Part shown: positions 47,680 through 58,939 of the stretch, piece after piece
How positions within the stretch are numbered: position 1 is the stretch's first letter
Layout: the number at the start of each line of letters is the position of its first letter
From: Cycas panzhihuaensis
Lineage: Eukaryota > Cycadophyta
Direction: 5' to 3'
DNA length: 64,000 nucleotides
Assembly (NCBI GenBank): GCA_023213395.1
Contig: CM041465.1
Location: 135,353,741-135,417,740 of the forward strand
Program-made: the position numbers and the translations under genes
The notes under the pieces: generated by a model
Database searches by the model: none
What the model was told of the DNA's origin: nothing
The model's input: only the letters and a program-made list of their open reading frames with translations

Positions 47680-48187
47680 TGGCTAACTTTCAAAGGTACA
47701 AACAGATCGCAAAGTGATCTACATGACGGCCTGAAACTTGGGTGACAGGATGATTGGACAAGTCTAAGGGGCGATTAGCAAGAAGAGGGAGCTGGCGCTC
47801 AAGGATGAGGTGAACAAGGCTATCTGCCTCAACGTAGAGGGCTCGAGGAATGTGTCAGATGTTGATAGATTGGAAATTAGCCAGTAAGGATCTAGCGGTC
47901 AAAGCGAGGGCTCTCAAGTGAGGGCACCGCACCTGGTAAACCTAGGTGAGATGGGACACCACCACCTCAGAGTTGCAAAGAAGGACGATAGATCCGTGAT
48001 GGAAACAGAGTGCATCAGTGAAGGCCTTGATAATGGCTACGTACTCAGCTTCATTATTGGTGGCCTTAGGGAGGAAGATTCTAGAGCATAAAAAATCATG
48101 TCTGGAAGGGCTGTGAAGTATCCATACAATGGTAGAAGGTCCAGGATTATTGCAGCTTCTGCCATCAGTAAAGATCAAGAGAGTCAT
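47680..48187 (-). pseudogene. T3 second RNase H (aRH type)
   Basis: The start is set at ATG 48187, aligned with T1 28591. The frame reads MTLLIFTDGRSCNNPGPS, FLPKATNNEAEYVAIIKAF, HGSIVLLCNSEVVVSHLT and, after a stop at about 47942, LYVEADSLVHLILERQLPLL. The first Asp (TDGRS), the Glu (NEAEY) and the last Asp (EADS) remain. The third acidic residue is Asn (CNSE), where T1 has YDSQ. It lies 330 bp from the 3' LTR. It should act on RNA in RNA-DNA hybrids if intact. Confidence 0.8.
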
Positions 48188-48727
48188 GGATGATGAAAGG
48201 AAATGTCTCGGTGGAGAAAGTATGTAATAATATAAGAGTCGAAGCAAAAACGATGCTCATATGGCAGGTAATAAATGGTTGTAAAGGGTAGGAGGACCTA
48301 GCAATGAGGCTACCTAAGGATGAGAGTAGGCTATGCGACCACTAGCTGAGAACAGGCAACAAAAGGGCACCCTAGGGTGCCAAAGGTTGCTTTGGGAAAC
48401 ACAGAATGACTTTGAATGGAGGGAGCATTCCCTTTGGAGGCCCTAGGAGGAGGAATAGGCTACAAAAATGAGTCTAGTATAGCGAAACAAGCTAGATGAG
48501 TATAAACTCAAGCATGCACAGGAGTGACACATAAAACAAGGTAGAAGAGGCCTACGAAACATGCATCGGTAAGGTGCCATAAATGCATTCATAAGAAGGG
48601 GCGAGACAAAGGCTATGGGGGCACAACGGGTGACAAGGCCAGAAGGAAAAGGTGATCGAGGGTAAGAGACAATCCAATGGGCTGTCGTAAGAGCGAAAAT
48701 GGAGACAGTGCCCATTAGAGCCCCCGC

Positions 48728-48738
48728 CTATATAAGGA
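48728..48738 (+). promoter_or_regulatory. TATA-like box upstream of T3 antisense gene
   Basis: CCTATATAAGG after a C-rich run, about 690 bp before the PMD start and aligned with T1 27666-27675. Confidence 0.45.
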
Positions 48739-49173
48739 AAATCAATGAAAACGAGATTTATTTTCACGGGCTCTCAAACAAATCCAGAGCCATTTCCTTA
48801 TGTAACAGAGTGCTACCTGACTTCAGAGGCACATGGAGGGAGATCAGACCATCGGATCAGAGCTAGAGGATAGCCGTTAGGATTGTGGGGATGAGATGAC
48901 GAGCGCCAGGCCAGATCCAGTAAGTGGATCTCTGAAAACTCAACCCATCCCATGCTTTGAAGTTTACTATTTTTTTACATTTTTCATGTAGGTTTGTAGG
49001 TCCCATATGGGTGAGAAATGACCTCCCAGAGTCTAAATTGGACCCAAAGAGAGGCAGGATCGTGGCATTAGGCAGCCTTGGTCCCAGTGGGCTTGGCTGT
49101 GGCCCACAAGGAAGATTTTTTTTTAATTTTTTGGGTAAAAAACCTCCCCTTTTGGGCGGGTGCTATTCACATT

Positions 49174-49263
49174 GCGGTAAAGATCATGGTGCCACAATCT
49201 TTGCCGTGGGGCCCCGATCACCACAGGACCTAGGCCAAACTCTGTGGTACCGTGAAGTTTGGC
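49174..49263. repeat. Two GGTRCC-centred palindromes in T3 spacer
   Basis: First, CGGTAAAGAT and ATCTTTGCCG around GGTGCC (49174-49206). Second, GCCAAACT and AGTTTGGC around GGTACC (49234-49263), with perfect arms. They have the same design as the LTR palindromes and are absent at the aligned place in T1. Confidence 0.85.
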
Positions 49264-49426
49264 ACGGTGCAAAGGCAGAACTACAGAAAAAAAAAAAAAA
49301 GAGAGAAAATGGGGACCAAGGAGGCCCTAAATCCTGACTAAGTGAGGCCAAGAAGCAATCCAAGGGACGAGGAATGAGTGCATGTCAAATTCTAACTAGT
49401 TTTATAACATTTTGAAGGTTGTGACC

Positions 49427-51322
49427 ATGGTGGAGAACCCTGAGAACATAGGGATGGTGATGCTCAACTTTATAAAGATGATGACGAGAGAGGATATAGA
49501 GATCCTGCAAAGATGTGGCCTGCTGAAGGTCACCAAGACACCCCAATATACATCAGATTAGTGCCTATTGGTTGACATAGTATTACACTAGGACAGGAGG
49601 AGACATGTCTTCTACTTACCCTAGGTAGGAGACGTATCGGTGATGCCCGGGGACATCAGGAGGATACTGGGAGTACTGATTACAGGGAGGCTAGTGACAC
49701 TAGGAGAGCTGCCCAGTAATGAGGTAGCACACATGGAGGCATCTATGTTTCTTATAGGCTTAGACAAGCGGGAGAGGTAGGGGATTCCTCTCCAAACCAT
49801 GGTTATGTTAGGAGTTCCTAGGGTGAGGAAGCTGATTACCCTATGTATTCTATTTTGGATATCCCGAAAATAGAATTATAGGGATACTCTAGGGGGATGG
49901 ATGGATGTAGTACGCTGGTGCGAGGTGGGAGAGAGGATGGACTGGGCCACCCTTATAGCAGCGAACCTCGCCGCATAGCTGGATGCTATACGGGTAGTGG
50001 GGAGAGGCAGATTATACAGTGTTGGTTCTTCGACCACTTTGGAGCAGTGATGCCGATGGAGGGACCACACCCTATCTCAGAGTGGGCCCCGATGGTACAT
50101 AGGTCGCAGACCAGGTTGAGAGGGACCGAGGACCAGGCACATGTCTGTCGCTTGGTGGATGCCACATCACTAGACCTCCTCACTATGATAGATTATATAG
50201 CAGATCCATACAGAGTGGTGAGGTGGGATAGTGACGATGAGGCAGGTGGGGCAGGAGTACCCCTAGGAGATGACGAGGGTGGTGACGAAGGTGAGGGGGA
50301 TAGCCCATCATGAGCTGTAAGAGAGGCAGGTCCATTAGGGACTGTAGGTAGAGGAGTAGGTCCATCAGGGGCTACAGGTGGAGAGGCAGGACCATCAGGA
50401 GCTGCAGAGGAGAGCAAGGGCCTAGTGACATGGGCCCATAGGCTATAGATCATCAGGAGGTCTGGAGAGGTAGTTACACCAGTCACAGAGAGGAGGGATA
50501 CCCTGGCAGCTGAGACAGTAGCAGAGGAGGTACCTAAGGAGGAGGAGGTACCTGCAGCTGGTAGAGTGCCCGAGACAGAGGCAATCACCTAAGTAGAGGA
50601 GCTGGCAGCCACACCAGGTGAGACATGACCTTCTCCTGTTGTCGTTTGATTTCCAAATATACGTACATAGTTTGGTTTTTGGTTTGACATGTGTATAGAC
50701 ATGTACTGATATATGATATACTGGATTTGTAGGTACGACAAACATCCAGAGGCTAGTAGAGGCAGTAGTCTGAGAGGTATTCCCTCGGGCCTATGCGGAG
50801 GGGCAGGCTCCCATCTAGGTGGGTGATGAGCCTAGATCGATAGGCGGCCACATGGCAACATTCACCTCATTGATACGGTTGAGAGATATATGGGTTGCAG
50901 AGTCCTAAGAGAACGAGGAATGACATCAGGCAGAGATGGATGTCATCCGAGCTGAGAGGGATACTCTGCAAAGTCGGGTGCAAGTGCTAGAGGCTCAGGG
51001 AGGAGCCAGAGGGGACATGGGGAGTTATATTCGGATAACAGTGATGGAGGAGCGCCTCTAGGGGATGGAGGAGAGGCTTCACCTTATGGAGATGGAGCGG
51101 GATTGTATCCAGGCCCGATACGATCGCCTGATAAAGGACATGGCATCGAGGTCAGTGCGAAGCAGGACACAGACTTACATGCTAGCGATGACCCCAAGGA
51201 GTCCATGGGATGAGGGGAGCGAGGCGGGGATCTTGCAGAGACTAAGGAGGAGTCTCAGAGGGATGTGGTCCCCAGGAGAGGGATCACATCAACTAAGAGA
51301 TAATGCCCCAGGGGTGGGGTAG
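49427..51322 (+). pseudogene. Antisense plant mobile domain (PMD) gene in T3
   Basis: It runs opposite to T3. The start is ATG 49427 (MVENPENIGMVML), then RCGLLKVTKTPQYTSD, VFYLP.VGDVSVMPGDIRR and ILGVLITGR, the PMD core. ETMVML-type and VRKLITLCILFWISRK helices follow. At 50300-50410 three 30-bp repeats encode a 10-residue Gly/Pro repeat. After the intron (50618-50732) comes a coiled coil (IRAERDTLQSRVQVLEAQ, MEERLHLMEMERDCIQARYD) ending at TAG 51320-51322. The exon junction is in frame (phase 1). At least eight stops, mostly TAG from CAG or TGG, inactivate it. Together with T1 this shows a shared ancestral gene. Confidence 0.78.
50618..50732 (+). other. Intron in T3 antisense PMD gene
   Basis: Donor CCAG|GTGAGACATG and acceptor TTTGTAG|GT define a 115-bp AT-rich intron. 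Joining the exons keeps the frame (ATPG|TTNIQRLVEAV). The aligned T1 intron is 113 bp with the same donor. Confidence 0.7.
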
Positions 51323-51540
51323 CAGTAGGATAGTATATTTGTTTTTGCTTTAGATAGGGTAAAGCACGAGCCTCCAAGGGGTCACCATATATAGTCTATG
51401 ATTGTACTCCCCTTGCAAGGACACCAGCTTCCCATAGATGATGTACCACACTATTTGTATGACATGACACATGATTTTTGATACATATAGATGGGGTGAT
51501 TAATACCCCATTTTAACATATGATGATGTGTATCATAATG

Positions 51541-54196
51541 TGAGAAGGGAAGGAAGAAAAGTAATGCAAACGCGTTGGGGGTCGCCCAACCGAAAACACG
51601 GAACGTGAACCTACCTAGAGGCAAGAACACCAACAAGAAGGGGAAGCAGATTTAGCTCCCTTACTGGCAGTCCCTAGTATGGTCGCCAGTGAAACGCTCA
51701 CCGCGGGGCAATGACCCAACGTCTAGCGGGAGGGGCATAAAAACAATATGCTAAGCAAGCTAGATAGCGAGGATCATACCGCAGACGCCGTGCACCGTAG
51801 CGCTGCACGGATCGCAAGGTGCCTGGTTGCTTCTAGGTAGCCGTGCAAGACGAGGCCTTCCTACCCTTCGGATGTCCGGGAAGGGAAAAGGAACCTCGCA
51901 CGTCGCGGCTTCTCAAGGCAATGAGAAGGCGGCGAGAGGGCAACCAACCAAATGCTTAACGGGTCTAGAGCGAGTGCAGCTAAGGGGCACAGGTAAATGG
52001 GTCCTCTGCTACTATGTTATGCAATGTAATAAAGTAATACGAGAAAGCAAATGTAAAATAAATGGTTATTTTTCCTTTTTATTTTATGTTCCTTTACCTA
52101 TCAAAGTAAATGCAAAGAGATATAAGAGCATAAAGAAAATACGAAAGATACGCCGAAAATACCTGGATACGGCGTTCGGGCAGAAACGCAGGTTCCCCTC
52201 CTCGGTTGCGCTCCTTCCCTCCGTCCTCCGCGCATGCCACGTCGATCGAAGACAATGAAGGGGGTTCACTTACCTCCCCGAGAGCATGCAAGGACTAAAT
52301 AAACTGAAAGAATGGAAGATAAAGCTCAAAACAAGAAGGGGGAAGAATACCGTGCGAGAGTCGACCGGCAACGAGTTGATCTCGCGCACCACTCTCTTTT
52401 AAGCGACCCTGCGCACAAACGGAAAGAACGCTCTCCTCTCGGGAGAGAGGCTACGGAGCACGACAAGATATATATATATATATACTGAAAATGAAATCAA
52501 CTAAGCTAGAAAAATGTAGTTAAGCACCAACATATAATGAAAATGAAATAAGGCCGCGCGATAAATATGCGGACTGTCGTACAGCATAAAACGCACCAAA
52601 TGGGATTGAGTGTAGCCTCGGGATGGCTAACTCACCCACGAGAGGTCTCCACAGAGTATAGGGAAAACAGTGCTAGCATGCAACAAGATGAGTCATGTAG
52701 TAACAAATTTCCTACACCAAGAGGGAAACTCAACCCAACTCTCCAAGGCTTCCCTAGTCTGCTTTCCTAAGAAAGCACGGGTGCTAAAGGGAGAGAGGAT
52801 AAGGGACGGAACCCTTGGGGAGAAGGACGGCAATGGGGGACGGAACCCCGCCTATCTCCCTCAAATCCTCGTGAAAACCCTTTATGCCGGCTAGCTTAGA
52901 AAATGGCGAAAGAGGAAGCTAAGAGGAAGAGGATGGGTTTCAAGGAAATACAAGAAAATGTGCCTAACCTAGGGCAGCACTCTAGTAAGCCACAACTACT
53001 AAGATTACTTCCATTAAACGGCCAAGGGAAACTCAAAGAAAGTGCATGCAAAAAGGGAGGAAAGAATTTTCAAGCAAAACAGTGGAAAAAACAAGCAAAA
53101 GGCACCAACAAGAGACAATAAATACCTTGAATAGAGAAGAATAAGTGCATGTAGGTACTTGGCCACTTGGAGTAGTAGCCCAAGCAATGTCTAAGAGGTG
53201 GTGTTGAATGTCCTTTGCAAGAAAGTAGAAGAGTAGAGCTTCATGCAAGTTGAGAGCTTGAAGATGGGTCTTTGAAGTGGTCTTTTGGTGAAGAAATCCT
53301 CTTGAAGCTTTGGGTATTTGTGGGGAAGAGTGGTGCTTGCAATGGAGCTCAGAGGGGCAAAGAATGGCCCTGCAACTCCAGCTGGTAGCAGCCCACTTCA
53401 CCTCTGTCCCACTGCTGTAGAAGAAGTTCTCTTGTTTTCTGTTTCTTTGCCTTGTCTTTTGTGGAGAAGTTGCTCTAGAAAACTTGAAAAGTGAAGTGAA
53501 GATCCTTCCAAATGAATAAAAAAAAGGCTTTTATGCCTTGGGCATAGTAAGTGAACGTTGGGGCGCCATCAGACGGAGCCACGTGGCGCTGTGAAAAATG
53601 CGGAAAAATCGCGTCGTGGTTTCTTTTAAATTTTAAGCAGTCGTGCAGTAAACTTGGCATGCATCAAGAACTCCGTGGTACCGCCTAGTTTACCGCGGTA
53701 CCGACTCGAAATTCAAGAAAAAGAAAAATAAAGCATAAAAATCAGGTTTTTGGTAAGGTCAAAAAGCTAGGCATGAAATACATCAATTAGGGGAAGGTCT
53801 AGGCCATGGGCAAGTACTCATAATGGTGCAAAGAGCCCTAACTAAGGGTTAAACCGGGCTTAGGAAGGATTTGCAACATAAGTGGCATGTGGTAATAAGA
53901 ATAAACAAGCTGGCAAAAGCATCCCGAAAGACCATGGAGACATCGTGAGTGGTTATACGCCATACGGGGTGTCGCATTTGCTGATGAATGCCCCCGCTGT
54001 GAGTCGTCATAGGCTGAGGGGTGCCGTTAGGCATATGCATTATGGACAGGCAGCCAAACGAATGCATGTAGGCAGGCATATGTCAATCAAACTATTCTAA
54101 ATTACCTGAGCAATCATAAGTAAGAAAAGTAAGCACATATACCTGAACAAACCTGTGTCGATGTGTCTCGAGTCCATTCCCAATAGCCGGGAAACA
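51541..54196 (-). repeat. T2 3' LTR
   Basis: On the minus strand it begins TGTTTCCCGGC at 54196, after the polypurine tract AAGGGGGCAG (54197-54206), and ends TTCTCA. A TATA-like GCATAAAAGCC lies at 53526-53536. A decayed GGTACC palindrome is at about 53648-53692. Confidence 0.87.
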
Positions 54197-54209
54197 CTGC
54201 CCCCTTGGC

Positions 54210-54660
54210 AGTAGAGCCTCATTGCTCGGAAGCGTAATGTGATGGCGAATGCTGACAACCAAGAAACATGGGTAGTACATGCATATATATATAAAAGTAA
54301 TAAAGAGCAGCACATGGACCAAGGGCGTAGGTAAGTATCGTGGCGGAACGCGTGGACAGGCAAGACAGAGATGAGGACAGTGTAGGGGCTGCCTGCGTGT
54401 CGCCTAAACATCGACCTGAAACTGGAGAAAGCAAGTAAAGCGGGTGCCCCCGTCGCCGAAGTGCAGCGTGAAGTAGGAGGGCATCCAGCAAACATAGCAA
54501 GCGATCTAACCAACAGCAACCAGAGACTTGGGCATGGGCTGGCCAGGCAAGCCTCAGGGGCGGTCATCAAGAAGAGGGAGGCGACGCTCAAGGATGAGGC
54601 AGACGAGGTCAAGCCTCAGCATTGAGGTGCCTCGGGATATGCTGAATATGTAGATTTTGT
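54210..54660 (-). pseudogene. T2 aRH 3' remnant
   Basis: Only the last part of the second RNase H is left (LVCLILERRLPLLDDRP) plus the tail region up to the polypurine tract. At about 54660 it is joined directly to post-integrase sequence. The PMD gene, its spacer and the aRH catalytic part are deleted. Confidence 0.7.
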
Positions 54661-54950
54661 AAATATATAGATGCATGTGTTTCCTTCCGTGTATGGCCAT
54701 ATGTCTAATAGGAGCACACACATCCACCATAAGCATAGGTGATTGAGAGGTGTGAGGTTAGAAATAGAGCGACATACACGTCCACGGGGGAGCATAGCGG
54801 AATATGCAAAGGAAACAACAAAGTGTGAGAAGGGAGTGACGATACTCCACAGCGTCATCCTAGTTGGGGGATGCCCAAATAGGAGGACAAAGGTTCCCAA
54901 GAGTACATGGGAACACAGGTTTCGCGAGAGGAACCAGAAGAAGAAACGAG

Positions 54951-55205
54951 AATCCATCTTAAATTGCCATTCTACCTGTGGTTGGGAGGAATGGAAACAA
55001 TTTAAAATGGTAGTTTAGGCTTGTTTCAGAGCAAGAATCCATCTTAAATTGCCATTCAACCCGTGGTTGGGAGGAATGGAAACAATTTAAAATGGTAGTT
55101 TAGGCTCGTTTCGGAGCAAGAATCCATCTTAAATTGCCATTCAACCCGTGGTTGGGAGGAATGGAAACAATTTAAAATGGTAGTTTAGGCTCGTTTGGGA
55201 GCAAG
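54951..55205. repeat. Three 85-bp tandem repeats carrying a hairpin
   Basis: Units start at 54951, 55036 and 55121. In each, CCATCTTAAATTG pairs with CAATTTAAAATGG at 12 of 13 positions and CCATTC with GAATGG. Single copies of this hairpin follow the integrase in T1 and T3. Confidence 0.92.
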
Positions 55206-55970
55206 AAGAGAGGAAGAGGTGTGCCTAGACCCCATAAAGGTAGGGGTAGTCACACGTAGGGTAGGAGATAAGTGATGCAGAATAGGCCTAGTGTGGCTAG
55301 GCCTACCAGTAAACTTGTTATGGTCGGAATCAGATGAGTGCAATGGACCTGGCACACGACGGATCGCGTGGCAAGGTTGCATCTGAGTAAGAGTGGCTCT
55401 AGTCTGAGGTAAGGACCTAGAGCGTGAAGAAGAAGCACCTCTACGAGTGGCTCGTCGACGTGGGCGCCTACGTGAAACCGCTCGAGGAGGCCGAGAAGTT
55501 AAAATAAATGGCTGGTTTAAGACCAGTGGCTCAGGAGCCAATGTAGAATGGGGAAGAGCGAGAATATCTGACCGAGATATTCCCCTAAGTGCTTGCGAAA
55601 CCAGGGTGACACGTCGAGAAGAGGGCCCATAACCCTCACTATCTGAATCAGAATCACCCGTGAAGGGTAAGCAACCGTAACCACCTACCCGTGGGGCAAA
55701 CCTAACTAGGTTTGGCTCATGGCCGCAGTATAGGGTCCGTGATGAAGGTCGGTCTCCACGAAACAAAGGTCCCACGGAAGGGTAGCCTCCTCGGGATCAC
55801 TATCTTCATCATCGAAAGCTTGACTGGCAGGCTGGATGAGAGGTGTGAGATGGTATTGGCTCACGGCGACAACTTTAACTCGTCCTTCATGGACAAATTT
55901 AAGTTGCCCCCATTGCGTGGGCAGTTGCTCCCCATCCGGTCGAGCCATGGTCACCTAATAAGAGGTTGTA
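55206..55970 (-). pseudogene. T2 protease end and protease-RT linker
   Basis: Low-complexity frames rich in Ser, Arg and Asp (FTGDSDSDSEGYGPSSRR, SFDDEDSDPEE-like). They correspond to T1 23561-24165. The sequence stops at the hairpin repeats (about 55206), where RT and the rest of pol should begin. Confidence 0.65.
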
Positions 55971-56716
55971 CTCTACGTCAACATCGAGTAACCGGCGAAG
56001 CAGTTTTCCCCTAAGGTGAGGAAGGAGGCCCCTAAAGGGACTTCGGTCCCATCATACCCTTGGCATTTCCAAGGGACAGACTCAAGACCTACTATGCCTA
56101 GCTCCTTGAGCATACGTGCAGGCATAGCATTGACCGAGGAGCCATTATCTACAATGGTCCTCTTTATGATATAATCAGGAGTGTCAATGGTAATGATGAA
56201 TGGGTAATGCAAAAGCTTCTCAGCTTCTTTGGGAGATGGGAGATCTCTGGGATCAAATGAAATGACAGGTGGTCTATGAGAGGTAGCACCTATCACCTGG
56301 ATGGAAGCATCTTGTTGGCCAAGAGCTTCAAGAAGAAGAGCACGTTGCTCAGGGCAGCTTCTCAAGACGTCCATCAAGGACATTCCCGCAGCGACAGTGT
56401 AGAGCTCCTCAATGATAGAAAAAGGCTTACCCTTCCCTGTGGGTTGGGTAAGCGCCCTTCTAAAGTCGAATCTACTGGGGCAGATGGGAATAGTCTTGGG
56501 AAGCGCAAGAATCTCCGGAGGAACAACTTCTAGAAGAGGATCAAGGTGAGACATGGATGAAGAGGTATCGGCTGCCTCTTTGGTAGCTTGGGACCGGGTT
56601 AAGGCATATAATGGAGTGGTCTCAAGCAATTGGACAACCTTCTTTCCCTTGTAGCGGGACCGCGAAGGTGATGGAGCACGGCGGTCAGGGGGCCGAAGGG
56701 AAGATGACCTTCGCAC
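55971..56716 (-). pseudogene. T2 aspartic protease
   Basis: Open for about 247 codons on the minus strand. It reads VQLLETTPLYALTRSQ, LPKTIPICPSRFDFRRAL, MSLMDVLRSCPEQRALLLEA, VISFDPRDLP and the active-site loop IVDNGSSVNAMPARML with the catalytic Asp present. It ends VGLESVPWKCQGYDG and GASFLTL, then shifts frame. It should cleave Gag-Pol. The T1 copy has lost the Asp, so T2 is the better-preserved version. Tat proteases commonly have a D-x-G-S loop like this. Confidence 0.82.
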
Positions 56717-56719
56717 ACC

Positions 56720-58818
56720 CTTCCCTCTACCATGCAGGCGAGAATCGGGGACCTATCCAGGTCGACTATATCTTTGTCGAACATCGCGATCACGTTCCCC
56801 ATGTTTGGGGAACGGGTCTCTATGAATGGGCTGATCGAGGTTAGGCCTCGATGTCCGCCTAGGGGACGAATCACGTAGCGGGGCGTCGCATGGGTGCTAT
56901 GCCCGGCAACGCGCATCATCATGGAAACACTCCCCGTGGATGGAACACCACCTCTTCTCAAGGGGAGGATCGATCCTCCTTGCTTGAGAAGGTTGGGTGT
57001 TGCCCCCTTTGGGGGGCATCGCACGAAGCTTCTTGACGGGTTTATGGGAGGTCAGCGACGGAGGGGGTTGGAGTTGCAGTTCCTTCATCGCGCGCTCGAA
57101 TGAGCGAATAACAGAAGTAAGGGGATCCAGGGTCCTCTCAGTCGGGTGAGAGGTGGACGTAGCAGGCTGCGAAGGTGTGGTCTCCTTCGCTGGAGGAGGC
57201 GCCTCGCGATGTTGCGAGGGCTTGGGAGGTTTCTTGAGTCCCGCTTGGATCTCAATGGCCTCCAAAGCTAAACACCTCAAGATGGCGGAGTCGCACATGG
57301 TCGCCCCCATCTTGAGGACTTCCACATGCACTTCGGGACGAAGTGCATTAACAAAGAGATCCCTCTTCAACTCCTCAGGCAACGTAGCCTTGGTGGAGTG
57401 AAGAAGATCGTGAAAACGTCGCACAAAGTCACGATTCATTTCATCGTGACCTTGTTTAAGCGACAGAAGCGCCTTCATCTCGCTCTCGAATGGGCGAGCC
57501 ACGTCAAAATAGTTGACGAACTCGTCCACTAGCTGCTGGAATGAAGAGATTGAATGGGCAGGAAGGCGGTAAAACCATTTGAGGGCGTCACCCTGTAAGG
57601 ACCGCGGGAATAGCTTCATAAGGATATGGTCGTAAGCCCAATAATTGATGCATGCCATCGAGAAGCTGCGTACATGCTCGGTTGGGTCTTACGACGAAGT
57701 CCCATCGAATTTAGGAACTTCAGGAGGGTGAGGCGGCAGGTTAGTCCTCAGCGCCTCAATAGACAATGGCGTCGACCTATAGTCCACGAAGGGACGTGTC
57801 CTTACTTGGGCTAATGGGTCGACAACTGGTAAAGGAATGGATGGGGGTGGCATACCCATCCCTCCTTGGGAAAAGGCCCCTTGTTGGAAAGGGGGCTGCG
57901 GGTAAAAGCTCTGGAAAAGAGGTACGCTCCCTTGCGATGTGGCGATGGGAGTTCTGTTTGGGACGGAAACGGAGGATGAGGGACCGGGTTTTGCCCATAT
58001 GGGCCACCCGTGGGTGGCGCGACCCCATATGGGTGCAACGGGTCCACCCCATAAACAGGGAGATGGCTTCCCTTGCCTTGCCCCCAAGGTTGAGCAGTGT
58101 AACCTGGGGGCACGTAAAGAGAAGAGCCACCAATCGGGTTCTGGACATACGTAGGGGTGGGTCCTACATGGCTAGCGGCGGTGGCACTAGCAGGACCACG
58201 AGGCCTATTAGGGAACGCATGCGTCACGTTCAGAGGTGGCGCGTGCGCTTGGCTAGGGCATGGCATGCTAACCCCGAGTTGAGGAAAAGACACACCACGA
58301 ATGGGCCCTGAGGAAGTAGGACCACAGTTGGAAACAGGCGACGTGGCACTCGCCTTGGGAGCCGGGGTAGGCACGGCGTAGGACGTGTGTGCGCGGGTAG
58401 AAACGTCAATCGTCGTAGATGACACAAGCATGGACGAAGAAGATGCTATGTTGCGTAGCATTTCTGCGAACCACCTAGGAGGCAGTTGGCGGCGAGCTGC
58501 GCAAAAGCACTCGCTAAGAGCCTCGATCGCGTCGTCGGGAGGGGTATCCTCATAGCCGTACGAGGTCGAAGGGACTTCGAAAGTAGGGGATCCTTCGGGA
58601 CGCCCCTCGTAAGGCTCGCCAGTGGGGTGGCGAGTCTCGTGAGGGTCCGAATCATCCGCCGCTTGAGCGGGAGGTCGAAAGTCAGCCAGGTGGAAATGGT
58701 CATCTAGGTAGTAGATGGAATCATCGCCCTCACGGGCAGATTCCGGAGCGGATGAAGGGAACTCTTGAGTTCCCGAAGCTATGGGACGGTATGCCCAATC
58801 AGAAGGATAACCTTCCAT
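56720..58818 (-). pseudogene. T2 gag with zinc knuckle
   Basis: The start is ATG 58818 (MEGYPSDWAYRPI). A Pro/Ser-rich N-terminal half stays open to a frameshift near 57820. The frame resumes with MDYRST-like and IEALRTNLPPHPPEVPKFDG, a TAA at about 57690, then the capsid domain (57658-56897). It reads SMACINYWAYDHILMKLFPR, ALKWFYRLPAHSISSFQQL and EELKRDLFVNALRP. The knuckle KRWCSIHGECFHDDARC is followed by TAG. With one frameshift and two stops it is close to intact. CpG is plentiful, unlike T1. Confidence 0.88.
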
Positions 58819-58939
58819 GGTCGAATCGGGATTCGACGACGGAGAGGGACGAGATGCTTGGTCTTCCAACTACGGCGGCAAGCCTCGCATGAGCGTGAGA
58901 AGCGTCGCGTCTGGCGCCTTGCGGCGTCGTTTGAAGAAG

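Larger units (their letters stand above)
48190..49415. other. T3 spacer between aRH and antisense gene
   Basis: No protein domain. It aligns with T1 27180-28560, except for an insert at about 49160-49290 that holds two palindromes and a poly(A) run (49287-49302). A CCTATATAAGG motif lies at 48728-48738. Confidence 0.65.

Noticed and set aside
52084-53401. Repeated ORFs in the T2 LTRs (also at 59460-60768)
   Set aside because: They recur because the LTR is duplicated. No domain is present and frames differ between the two copies.
57766-58311. Plus-strand open frame of 181 codons in T2
   Set aside because: Shadow of T2 gag on the other strand; no domain, Arg/Gly-rich.
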